DNA of 64,000 bases from Xestospongia bergquistia (lineage: Eukaryota; Porifera; Demospongiae; Haplosclerida; Petrosiidae), in NCBI GenBank assembly GCA_963965975.1, contig OZ014413.1, forward strand, positions 1,676,501 through 1,740,500, read 5' to 3'. Made by a program: the position numbers and the translations under genes. Positions 21,428 through 33,052 of the stretch are shown piece after piece (the first letter of the stretch is position 1; each line of letters begins with the position of its first letter). Below the pieces are notes generated by a model that searched no databases, was not told where the DNA came from, and was given only the letters and a program-made list of their open reading frames with translations.

Positions 21428-22570
21428 GAAAATCACATTTTCCATAAAACCTTAACACAAACTTCATTTGAAATATTTTCTTTGTTTTTCTTTATCTTGA
21501 TTGTTATATGCTAGTCACATGCACATGTAATATTGTTCAACTTCAGCTTTAAATTATAAATCCTAAAGACTTAGACAGGTTATTAACACTTTAACTGGAT
21601 GCTAAACAGAAAAATACTACAAGACGTAAGTAATTGTAATTATAAAACTAGTCAGTCATACTAATAAGCAAGTCAATGCTAATAAGTATTTACTAGTTGT
21701 TGGCTACCAATAAGTGTAATTTTTTGGGCCAAATTAATTATTTGATCCGAAAATGTTTGTATCATGCAAGAATTGAGCACATCTAAATCAGCAATAAAAA
21801 GTTATAACCACATTAACTATTAACTAAAACTATCAACAAATATATTCAGAGTATTTTCAATGCCCAATAGAGAACAATAACATAATTTGTCTTAACAGTG
21901 AAGCAAACCCTATAGATTAGTTGGAAGGGGGTACTTCTTTAAATAATGCCACACAATGTGTATACAGCTACTAAAACTGTCATCATATAAAAGGATACAT
22001 ATATAGCACTTTTACAATAAACAAGGTGAGGCTCAAGTGATACAAACTTTAATAAAACATATATTTCTTTCTACTTTTTACATGATGAGACTTCAAAACA
22101 ATTGCTGTCAATATTTTCAATTCAGAGAGAAACACATTTTATGAGGTTACGTTTTTTATTCTATATCACTTACAAATGATGGAGATATAAGTATAATAGA
22201 ATTTTTTAATAATTACATCATTCTGCTACTGGTGATGTTAAAAATTAATGTTAAGTTCAAAGTTCAGGGCTTAGTATAGGGTCTTGGGTTCAGACATTGT
22301 TTGATGGCAGGAAAATTTTAAATAAACATTGGAACGTGTATTGGCTGAGCACCTCAGCCTTGTGCTAGACACTGCTAAACTGTTCTACAATACTATTGAA
22401 ATAATGTATTGACAGCAAATGTACTTTATCATGCACTACTTAAACTCACTCATTATTCAGGATACCTCTAGAATGATCACTGAACTCTTCTAATATTGTT
22501 ACGCACGTGACCATTGAGGGTTGCATTGCCGGATTGGTTAGGGCGGAGTATATTCGCGCATGCTCAGTAG
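21428..22570. other. Duplicated flank ending in a split promoter element
   Basis: No gene. It follows the same pattern as 17770-19388 but with the KMO fragment almost entirely deleted (near 22110). It ends with GCATGCTCAGTAG at about 22558-22570, the left half of the shared promoter region, where a transposable element begins. Confidence 0.6.
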
Positions 22571-23807
22571 CATAGATAGTATAGATAACGTAACCGGGAT
22601 TGGAAACGCCCACGCACTTCCGGTACACTCCTTGTCCATCTAAGCTGCTTTCAGTGCTCCTGTTTCTTCTGAAAGAAGCATGTAGTATTTTGGAGTGTTT
22701 ACTTTATTTAAGTGTTACTTTATAATAAAATACTTATTTGAAGTCATTATTATTTATCTGACAATTAATTTTACTGATAATGTTAGGTCACAGTCACAGT
22801 AAGACAAATGTCTTTTTGCTAGTATAATATAATATACATTATACTACAAGGAGCTCTTTCAGATGTAGGTTTTAAAATATGTACATCAGTTGCTACACAA
22901 GTATTAGATAGTGCAGACCTCCTGTTTAAATAGTGCTCTAGGCCTGAACCAGGGAGATTGTTTGCAACCAATCTAATAAATGACCTGTCATCTGATTATT
23001 TAGGCAATAATCCCAAGGAATGGGATCTCTCTTTTAGCGCAGACAAGGAATAGAAAGGAGCATGAACATAATAAATTAACTTTGCATTGGAAGAGTTACA
23101 ATTAAAGACCTGGAAATTGATCTGTGCTTTCTATATTAGTACAGTCTCTTACCCATCTGAAGGAAATTAATTATTGATAATTATTTAGTACTGAATATGT
23201 ACGCGTATTTTGTATCTTACATAAATATGACAGGAGATTGCCAAAGTAAATAATAACAAGCTAAACCAACACAGAAATCTTTCATCTTTAAATGAAAAGT
23301 TGTAATTTATGTCTACATAACTTAAAACAATGGCTATAGTCCCAAAAGTGGACCTATCTTATGTTGTTTTAGTGTTTTCCATATTAAGAATAGCGCGACT
23401 TTACTAAGATAAAAACAGTCTAAACCAATGTATTCTTATTTGTTCTAAATAATTTGTCCTAAGGCTTTTAGTGGTAACATTGCTGCAAGAAGAAAGAGCG
23501 ACAAAAGTATTTTTAGTGCCATTTTCATCGGAAAATAACTAATTTAAAAGTGAATGTCAGTATTATTGACTATTATAATAATAGAATATAAAGAAGAATA
23601 TATAGTCAATGTGTTGATAAATAAAAATAACACTAATGTCTTTGTAGAGTAATACAATAGAGGTAAGAGTGTGTCTAGTTTACAATGTCAGGTAATAAAA
23701 ATTAATTGATTTTTTTGGACACGGAGTGCGTTTTCGAATGTTCAGTCACTTCTATGGGATCACGTGATCCGTTTCCAATCCCGGTTACGTAGTCTATACT
23801 ATCTATG
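22571..23807. mobile_element. Non-autonomous DNA transposon, 1,237 bp, with TIRs and a 7-bp target duplication
   Basis: The ends are inverted repeats of about 37 bp that differ only at a dinucleotide: left CATAGATAGTATAGA then ACGTAACCGGGATTGG, right the reverse complement. TCAGTAG is present on both sides (22564-22570 and 23808-23814), while the undisturbed homologous site at about 51260 has TCAGTAG once, which shows the exact insertion. No reading frame of useful length is inside, so it depends on a transposase made elsewhere. A 7-bp duplication does not settle the superfamily; P-like or a variant 8-bp family is possible. Confidence 0.9.
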
Positions 23808-23849
23808 TCAGTAGTGACGTTGAGTACCACCCTTCAAATCTTTGTAATT

Positions 23850-26800
23850 ATGGCTTTGCCGATATGTTTCGACCAGTTTTTGAAGAGAAAGCCGAGTGTA
23901 CACGAGTTATACGAGCATGTTAGAGTTGGTACTAACTGGCACAAGCTTGGTGTACTCCTCAAGTTAGATGTTACTAAGTTAAATGAGATAAGATCACTAA
24001 ATGAAGATAGTGATTTCAAATCACTAAAGATGTTTGAATTGTGGTTGAGTAGTAAACCTAATGCTACAAGAAGAGAGATTATAGAGACACTAAAGAAGCC
24101 AGCCATTAGTGAGAATGCTATTGCTGAAGAATACAAGAAGATGTTACCAGAAAGTAAGTGTGAGCAGAGAATTAAGAGAACACGTTCATTTTGTATTTTG
24201 TATAATAGTTCAAAAAGAGGTTGCTACTTTACTACTACAGAAACACTCTGAGTCTTTCTCACAACTCATTATACCTTCAGATATAGTTGATATTTTATAT
24301 AAAGAGGAAGTCATCTCTAAGGAGACATTTGATGAAGTGAAGCAATCAAGTCGGCTAACTGATGGTCCATTAGGAGCACTGTCTGGTACTGTATCTGAAG
24401 ACCCGAATAAGTTAAGAGTTTTCAGTTCTGTTTTATTACAATCAGAGGAGACAATACACGTAGGACAAGTTATACTCAAAGAGTATGGTAAGTTGTTATA
24501 TTTTACAGATTCATAGTATTGAAAATTTTGTATAGATGAAAACTTTCCTCAAGTACCAGTATGTCCAAGTCAATCAGGTTTGTATCAAATGAGATTATTA
24601 TTATGTACATTTTTGTACATTACCAATAGATATTAGTACTCTTGATACTACATCAACTTCTATTAATCAAAGTTAGTTTTCTTAGCACTCCTAAATAATG
24701 AATTACATATACTTCCATTAGGTACTATAACAGAGCTATATCTTCCACCAAGTTTTCAATACGATTTTGATCGAATGAGAACAAAATTTGGAAATCTTGT
24801 TCATAGTGTGGCACCTCTTATAAAATCTGCTATTATAAATTCACCTCCTTCACCAGAACCACCTCTTTCACAGCAGGAGTTCTCTTCCCCATTGAAAGAA
24901 CTCAAAAAGTATCTTCAAAGATGTTTTCGTGAGCTAAAACCTCAATTGTCTACAGCTGAATCATTTGATGATGTTATGGACTTAGTAGAAGAAAAATGTA
25001 CAATTATCAATGTTGCCTGCTTGGAAGCTGTTATTGATCACTACAACATTAAAGAAGCCAAAGATCATATTGCAACTTACAAATCAGCTGTTGAAAAATT
25101 CTGTGAAGATGTCAAGCTCAGTGTGTTATCAATTGAGAACTTTATGATAGGTTCATCCACTCTTCTCAAGTGTGAAACCATTGAGTTTATCCTAGAATGG
25201 AAAGCAGATGAGCACACACTCAGTGAAATACAAGATCTGTTATGGAAAGCTTTTGGAGGTATGGCTAAGAGAGTTTTAGTTACAAAAGTAAGAGAAGGCA
25301 ACTCCATCATTGTAACTTGCTATGCTCCACGACATATGATGGATATTCTACAAATGGAAGCAGAGAAAAATCTTGACCCATTGATAAAACTGGGATTACT
25401 TAAATTAACTATGGGATACCATGTTATATGGGATATGCGAAAAAGAGAAAAGGTAAGAAATGTGTAATACTAAGTAACAATATGCATGTTGATGTACTTG
25501 TATGTAGGAGGTGAAAGCTCTTGAAGAGAAAGTCATATCAAAGGAAATAGGAAAGCCAAAATCTTTTCCAAAAGGTGAGCACTATAATGATACACATGAT
25601 ATAAAGGATCACGTAATTAAACATTTAGTTTATGCTAACATGGACAGAGAACAGCAAGACCAGTCATCAACTGATTCCCTATTTGGTATGTATCTTGAAG
25701 TATAGTGCATGTATACATAATTCAAACAAAAAACTAAACCATTGGATAAGGCAAAGACATTAAATTAGATTAAATATAATGCTCATGTTATATTTTCATA
25801 TTCTATAGATCGGTCATCATTGTGTGTGTTGCCTAGCAAAGTGACTGATACTTCCATTTTTTCAAAATTGGTAAAAATATTTAAGTTAGTATGATCATAT
25901 AACTATTGATTTGAATTTATAGGCTGGAGGTTTTAAAAGTGTTATAGAAGTACCTTTTACAGAAGAGAACTTAGAGCCTGTTAATTCAATACTACACAAA
26001 TACTCAGAACGTCTCTCATGTGTTGTTCTCTCTGTGGAAGTTGTTCAGCTTTTATATATAGAGAATGTCATATCTAAGGAGCTATATAATAATGTTTTGC
26101 AATCAGGATGTTTGCTAACCAATGATCTATTGACAGCACTACATACCACAGTGTTAAAGGATCCTAGCCAGTTGAGAGTATTTGTCAGTATATTACTACA
26201 TTCAAAGAAGACGGTACTGATTGCTAATGAGATCCTTAATGATTATTGTAAGTAATATGCAAGGCGTTACAAATTGTATGTAGTGACTTTTAAAATGTTT
26301 AGTGCAAATCTCTCAACAAACGTATGTACCTCACACTCAACTGTCTCAACGTGAATTTAGAGGTAAGATGAAAATGAAGTTAATGTAGTATAAAGTAATA
26401 GTTTTATTAGCAGATGAAAACAGTGCTCCTTCATTTGCAACGAGACATCAGTGCACTATGACAGGTATGACATGATTTTTTTTAGATTTTATTTAATTAG
26501 CAAAATTAATCATAAGATACTACTGAGGAAGTAGAAAATGATAAAAGTATTGAAGATATTAACAAGTCATAAATACCTTAACAAATTATATAATTTCAGA
26601 TATTAAAGAACCTTCTGGAGTACACAGTTTCGAAAGCTTGTGGCAAGCATTTGGCATTCTTATTAACACTATCAGAAGTCTCATAGCTAAAGATGTTTCT
26701 TTGCTAAAAGACCTCAAATCCCACCTTCAGCAATCTTATAGAGAATTAAAACCACAACTAGCACATGCTAAATCATTTGATGATGTCATAACTATTATTG

Positions 26801-29800
26801 TGGAGAAATATAATGTCATTAATGTTGATTGCTTGGAGGCTGTTGTAGACCATCTTGAGGTTACAGAAGCTGAAGCTCATCTTTCATCCTATAAAATAAC
26901 TGTGGATACTTTTTGCAAGGAAATTGCACTCAGCATGTGCTTTAATGAAAGCTTCATATCAGTATCATCACCTCCTCTTCTCTTCAGTGAGACTGTTCAA
27001 CTTACATTGAGGTGTAAGGTTGACAAATGCAAGCTGCATGATGTCCAAGTGTTGCTATCAAAGCTCTTCAGAGACACACACAATCGAGTTTATATAGCAG
27101 GAATAAGAAAGGATGACTTTATTACTGTTATTTGCTATGCTCCACAATACATAGTGGGTGTGCTACTGATCGAAGCAGATAAGAATAGAGAAGTAATGGA
27201 GAAGCTTGAAGTAGTTAGACTGAAAATTGGTTACGTAACAGTTTATGACAAACTTGAGGTAAAGATTTTTACATAAACTAATTAATATATATAATATGTT
27301 TATAGGACTTTGTGAAGATATCAATGATTCAATCAGTTGACGCTACTGACATTGTCAAAGGTAATGAATGACTTCATAATGACTTATTTGATTTAAATAT
27401 TATAACATTCTCTTTAGAATCTGATGAAGGGAAGTTGTTGTCTGAGGAAAAACTAAAGGGTTTTGAAAGTAAATTTGAAATGATGAATAAAATGATTAAC
27501 GCCCAAATACGTGAAATTTCTCTTCTCAAACAAAAAGGTATTACTCAATAATTAGCTGCATGAATAATTTTAATTGACATTTTTAACACTTACTATAATA
27601 GATGAAGAACAGAAAGTACAACTTGAAGAAAAAGAAAAGATAATTTGCAAATTAGAGGAGAACTCAAAAGGTATATATATACTTCTGATAGAAAAAAGTA
27701 TTTTTAAACTTTCATTATTACACTAGAAATGGTTTTAATACAAAAAATGAAAATATATTGTTGGATAATAAAAACATTTTTCATCATATCATACCAACCA
27801 TAGCATGCTACTGTATTTGCCAGAGTACACTAGACTACTTATACAACAATAGTACACTGAACTATGATGTACTCCTGATATATTTTTTTCTATAGCAAAA
27901 CTAGAAGAAGCAAAAACAGAAGCTAGTAAATTATTAGAGTCATTTAACTCACAACTTGAGGAGCAATTTATGACAATCAATTGAACTAACAGAAACATTG
28001 GAAGGTATAATGGGAGCAGAAGCTAATTACTATATGATCATTCATTAATATACACATACTTGGGATACACAAATCAATATGAAGTTACCTTATCTGAATT
28101 ACTGTGTGTAGAGTACTTTGAATATTTTTTATAATGTTCAACTTTATCTATAGGGAAGTTACAAAAAACTGAAAAAGAGACAGATGAATCATTAAAGTCA
28201 CTTATTAGTCAACTACAAGAGAAAGATAAAGAGATAAATGAGCTAACAAAGAATATGGAAGGTACACATTTATCATATTATATATTGATAATTTTTCATT
28301 CATAAATTGTCTAGGTACTTGTCCTCCTCCAACACAACAAGTAAGTTTTTAATTTTAATTCAACATTGTTGTTCTCACCTTACTACATACATTGGAGATT
28401 ATTAACTTTATTGTTATAATAGACTCCTGGGAATCAATCCAAGCAGTATGATAATCCTCAAGAGTACCCAGAGAATCTTACTGATCCACAGCCTGGAATT
28501 AATATAACTTACATATCCTCCAAGCCTTCACCAAAAGAAAATATAGTAAGTGTATTCTTAAACTGCAATGGTAGAGACTAGAGAGTACTTTACTTAAACC
28601 ACTTATAGCAATAGTTATAATGCAAGGCTATAGATGACCACATCCTATATTTGGCATAATGTGACATTAGAACGACTTGTTAGCTTCAAATAAACTTTTA
28701 TTATTTAATTCATGGTCTCTGCCTGTATGTAAGATGATGACTATAAGTCTATTTTCAATACAACATATTTTTACTGCTCGACAAGTGTGCTCTAGTGGCA
28801 GCCGCATCAGTCCATTTGTCCCTTTGGCAGTAGCTAATCATTTTGCCAGTACATGTTTATTACTTTTACCAATGAAAAAAGCATAATCACAAAGATATTA
28901 AAAAAATTATATAGCATATAAAAGTATATTATGAATATAATTCATAATTATTACTGTAGAGTATATCATTAAAAGACCTACCTGACCCCAGCCCACCACC
29001 TGTCAAGGAAGTGCCATTCAGGAGTTTTCAGAGAAAAGGAACATCGTCTTTCAAATACACAACCACTAACATTTGTCGGCACTGCTATGAAAAAAGTCCA
29101 AATGATCCATCATTGTTGGAATTAATATGTAGATCATCATCAGAACACAATCAACATGATAAAATATTGGTAACAGAAGATTTTGGTACTTTAGTGAAAA
29201 TCAGACCGCTACCAAGAGACTTCCGTCCATCAGGTTTCTTCACAAAATGTTATGATGGAACTTCTTGTAAGTTCTTTCCCAAATGTACTTATGCTCATAG
29301 TGATGCTGAGAAACATGTTTGGAATTCTTGGTTAATGGATGAAAGAAAGTTGGGTCCTACTAAATCCCAGCCAAGTGCTTCACATATCCCGCAAACTACT
29401 CCAATCAAGAATACTCATAGGGAAAGACAAAAAAATCCTCCACTAGTAGAACATATGATGTTACCAGTTCAATTGAGATGTTACAAGCAAAAATATAGAG
29501 CCTTGCTATATTATGAAGAGGAAGAACATGTTCAAGTTCTTCATGCAAAGTAAGTACTGTAACATCATCTAGAATGAATATATATGTATCACTTATGTAG
29601 GTGTGATGGTCAATATAAGCTTGTCCCTGTTCGTCAACAAGATATTCCATCACATAGGAAACCTATTGAATACTATAGCTTCTATGGTTACATTGAGGGA
29701 ATGACTGCAAGTCAGGTAGCATATGCTTTGCAAGCAAGTGGTGATCGTGTAGTTCTCACAATATTAAATAGGCCAGAAGTCCAATACAATGCATTTTTGC

Positions 29801-31668
29801 TAAGATGTAATTATGAGACTGCAAATGAAAATCTCTATATTGGTTTTCTTGAGACGAAAATTGCAAGCTTATTAGTCTCTAAACTCAATGTTTATGTAAA
29901 TTTTGAAGTAAAGTTCTCTTATTTTGACGACTTGAATAATACACTCAGTCGAATACCAGAAAATGCTTTAAAAAGAATAATTCCTAACAAAGAAGACTTC
30001 AGTGAAGGCCTGGATCTTAGACGAATACCTAAGCCACAGTACTCTCAACTAAAATTGGATGACAGCCAGTTTCGTGGTTTGCAAACAATGCTCTTTAGTC
30101 GATCATCAGCTCCTGTTTTAATACCTGGTCCATTTGGTTCAGGTAAGACTCGTCTCCTAGCTGTTGCTACTGAAGAAATTATACGTGATTGTAAAGAGAA
30201 AAAAGTATTTGGTCGAGTTCTTATTTGCTGTCATCATCAACATTCTGCAGATTTATTTGTAAATCAATATTTCAGTAAAATGCTTGAAAATAAAGAAAAT
30301 CCATGGGATGTTGAAGTTGTTCGTGTTACCAGTAATCGCTACAACACAGATATCAAATACTTTCTTAATACTGCTAATTTTAAGCAGTCTTTTGGAAAAT
30401 ATGAAGCCAAGCAATATTTAGTTGTTATTACTACATTCGGTGGTGCATTGAGAATATCGGAAGTTATACCTCAAGATTTTTTCACTCATATTCTAATTGA
30501 TGAAGGAGCACAAACAAGGGAACCAGAGACGATTGCACCACTCATCATGGCAAATGATCACACACGTATTGTAATAGCTGGTGATATTCAGCAGGTATGA
30601 ACATAAATTATTTGATATAATTATTTTGTTAATAACCATTAGGTTAGTCCTAAGCTTGTTGTGTTAGGTGAGGGCCCTCAAAGACACGGATTAGGGGTGT
30701 CATTAATTGAAAGATTGCATTCACAGTACAAGGCATTTGGCAGTATAGGACATAACTATGTTGTCTCATTGAACTGTAACTATCGATGTCATGTTGATCT
30801 GATGGAGTTGTGTTCTTCTTTGTTCTATGACCCTCCCTTGGTATCACGTGCTGATGTAAAATGCCACCCATCTTCTCCTTATCCTCTTAAATTTATTTGT
30901 TCTAGCTTTAGTAACATCATTCCTACTAATCCAGAAAATCGAAATGAAGCCACTTTAATTCTTGATGAAGTCAAAGAAGCCCTAAAGTATGGTGATTGGG
31001 ATGTTGGAGATGTCTGTATCATGGCACCTAGTTTGAATCAGGTAATTTAAGTATCAAATTAATTGAATTAATAACATATGGAGAAAATGATTATTCCATT
31101 TACAGGTGAATTTGATTCGCAGAATGATTTATGGAACAAGAGACTACGATCGCCTACGAAGAGTCAACATTCGTTCCACCTATCAAATGCAAGGTTTGTA
31201 TAGTAGTAAAAATTATTAGTTACAACTGTTATGTATATAGGTCAAGAATATTCGTTGCTGTTTATCAGTACTATAGAGAGTCTAGAACCATCTGGGAGGC
31301 CATTTGATGCATTAAAGAGTGTCTGTCATCCAGCTGTATTTAATACAGTCATCACAAGATCAAAATCTCTAGTTGTAGCTGTTGGTAATCCTTTAGTTTT
31401 AATGATGTCTGAAGCTACAATGGATGAATCAAAATGGTGTTGGAGAGAATTTATCACAAGGTGTATGATAAAGAAAACATTTATTGTTCCACCTCATTTG
31501 AATTATGATAAAGTTAAAAACCAATTTCAAAGAATGTGGAGCAGTCGAAAATGCAATGGTATGTTTTAATAAATTATCATCAATGTGTTTTAGACCTCTT
31601 ATATAGAAATAATGACATTGTTTAGAGATGAAAGTGGCAAGGTAACAAGTTTCATATCTATATTATGA
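23850..31668 (+). CDS. Gene C: Death-domain/CARD-like/ELKPQ protein fused to a CCCH zinc finger and HELZ2-like helicase
   Basis: I trace 23 exons: 23850-24153, 24209-24487, 24536-24577, 24722-25452, 25508-25685, 25809-25870, 25923-26247, 26303-26362, 26414-26464, 26600-27258, 27306-27360, 27418-27537, 27602-27670, 27896-28004, 28154-28261, 28315-28340, 28423-28545, 28960-29549, 29601-30594, 30643-31041, 31106-31193, 31241-31558 and 31607-31668; about 1,900 residues. Order: Death domain (WHKLGVLLKLDVTKLNEI), CARD-like, ELKPQ, CARD-like, ELKPQ, coiled coils, a CCCH finger (C-X5-C-X5-C-X3-H near 29248-29298), then an SF1 helicase with Walker A GPFGSGKT (30127-30150), DEGAQ (30499-30513), GDIQQV, LNCNYRCH, YQMQGQEYSLLFIS and FNTVITRSKSLVVAVGNP. 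Family knowledge: HELZ2/MOV10/UPF1-type helicases move on RNA. Lesion: exon 14 has one extra base giving a stop at 27982-27984, which splits the frame between the signalling and helicase halves. This is either a real inactivation or a sequence error. Confidence 0.8.
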
Positions 31669-32420
31669 ATTGTATGATATTTTAATATTTACTTGCCTTT
31701 AATAAGGTATATTCCTTAATTCTCCTGTATTTCAGTGGTTGAATTAACTGGAAAACATTGTAATTTATAGACCATTATTGCATATTCAATTATTCTGAAC
31801 TGATACATGAGTACATTTGTTATAAATACACTGTAATTATTAATACTTTAAACACTACCCATCTAACCTTACATCAACATGTCTTCTTATTGTACATGTA
31901 ATAGTCAATTTTCATGAAACACTCTATCTCTTTTTAAATAGGCTTAATCTTCATTGTGATCTCTTCTCTCTAAAGATAACAATTGTTATGTATAAGCTGC
32001 TATATGCAAATCTCTACTTTAAAATTAACATTAAATATGTCTTTTAGTATCACTTTTATATTTGTAAATGTATTTGATGCTGTTAATTACAAATATAGGC
32101 ATAGCCATGATGTATTTTGTATATCCTTTTGTTCTATGACTAATTTAATAGATTATAGTGTAATAATAATAACCTAGCAAATCAGTTGTATAATGAAAGT
32201 TTAAACGCCCCACTTTGGTAAGTTATAACAATGACTTGAGGTTATTCATAGAGTCTGGAGACTTTGGTAAGTTATAACAACCACTTTGTTACAATGAGGA
32301 TATTCATAGAAAGTCTATACATATTTAACATATTTAAGTACCAGTACAAGTGCTTTCAAGAGGAAAGATCTGAGAATGAGACTAAGTTTATCTTATTGTG
32401 TGATGTCTTAGGTAATACAG
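31669..32420. other. Intergenic; first 500 bp repeated after gene E
   Basis: No gene. 31669-32170 closely matches 59560-60080, which marks the 3' reach of the duplication that made genes C and E. Beyond that the two copies differ. Confidence 0.6.
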
Positions 32421-32789
32421 AAAATTTCCTGGAGGATTCTTTGGTGAGGCCAGAGATGGTCATCCAGTATTCTATGATTTCTATGGTAATGTTGATGCTA
32501 AAGGTAAATAAATTATAGATCTTGTAAAACAATTATTTATAAATATAGGTTTATATCAATCCTGTAAGAAGGAAGATGTAATGAAATTGAAAGTACTATT
32601 GGGAGAAGAGACTAAAAGAATTGTCAAAGACCTCACTACAAATGTTAGTTGAATAGAGTTAAATATAAAGAATGTCTTTATTATAGAAAGGTCGCTATAT
32701 GGGTTTGATTATGGTGCTGAACATGGAGAACCTCAGCTATCATAGAAACTTTCATTGGCCTTGTAATATAATATATTATTATACTTAGT
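32421..32789 (+). pseudogene. CRAL-TRIO (SEC14-like) lipid-binding domain fragment
   Basis: Three pieces join in phase: 32421-32503 (KFPGGFFGEARDGHPVFYDF then YGNVDAKG), 32549-32643 (GLYQSCKKEDVMKLK) and 32687 onward (GRYMGLIMVLNMENLSYHRN) to a TAG near 32789. The pattern matches the N-terminal half of a SEC14/CRAL-TRIO domain (tryptophan or phenylalanine-rich start, D-x-x-GHPVFY, then the beta-strand before the lipid pocket). No start codon or upstream exon is seen, and the C-terminal half of the domain is missing, so it is probably a truncated relic. Confidence 0.55.
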
Positions 32790-33052
32790 TATATATATAC
32801 TATTTTCCTCTTTCCTTCCCTCTCGTTTTCCCTAAGATTAACATAGAATAATAGGATTACAAGATGTTGGACTGACTACTTACAAAGAAATCAGACACCC
32901 ATCCTGTTACTAGCGGACCAAATCAATTGTATACGTGTTCGGTAGTTTCGAAGGTGTGGTGAGTCTTATTAATAATTATTATTCATAACTTCAGTATCAC
33001 GAGATATTGTTTTATTTAGTTAATGAGCCCCACCCTTCTTTTTGACAAAAAG

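Noticed and set aside
21222-21467. Minus-strand frames opposite the MATH domains (also 14351-14587 and 17555-17809)
   Set aside because: Mirror images of the conserved MATH coding sequence; no independent support.
28677-28886. Small gene inside an intron of gene C (with a counterpart at 56577-56822)
   Set aside because: It is similar in both copies only because the introns were duplicated; the frame shows indels that are not multiples of three (the E copy loses and changes frame), so there is no sign of coding constraint.
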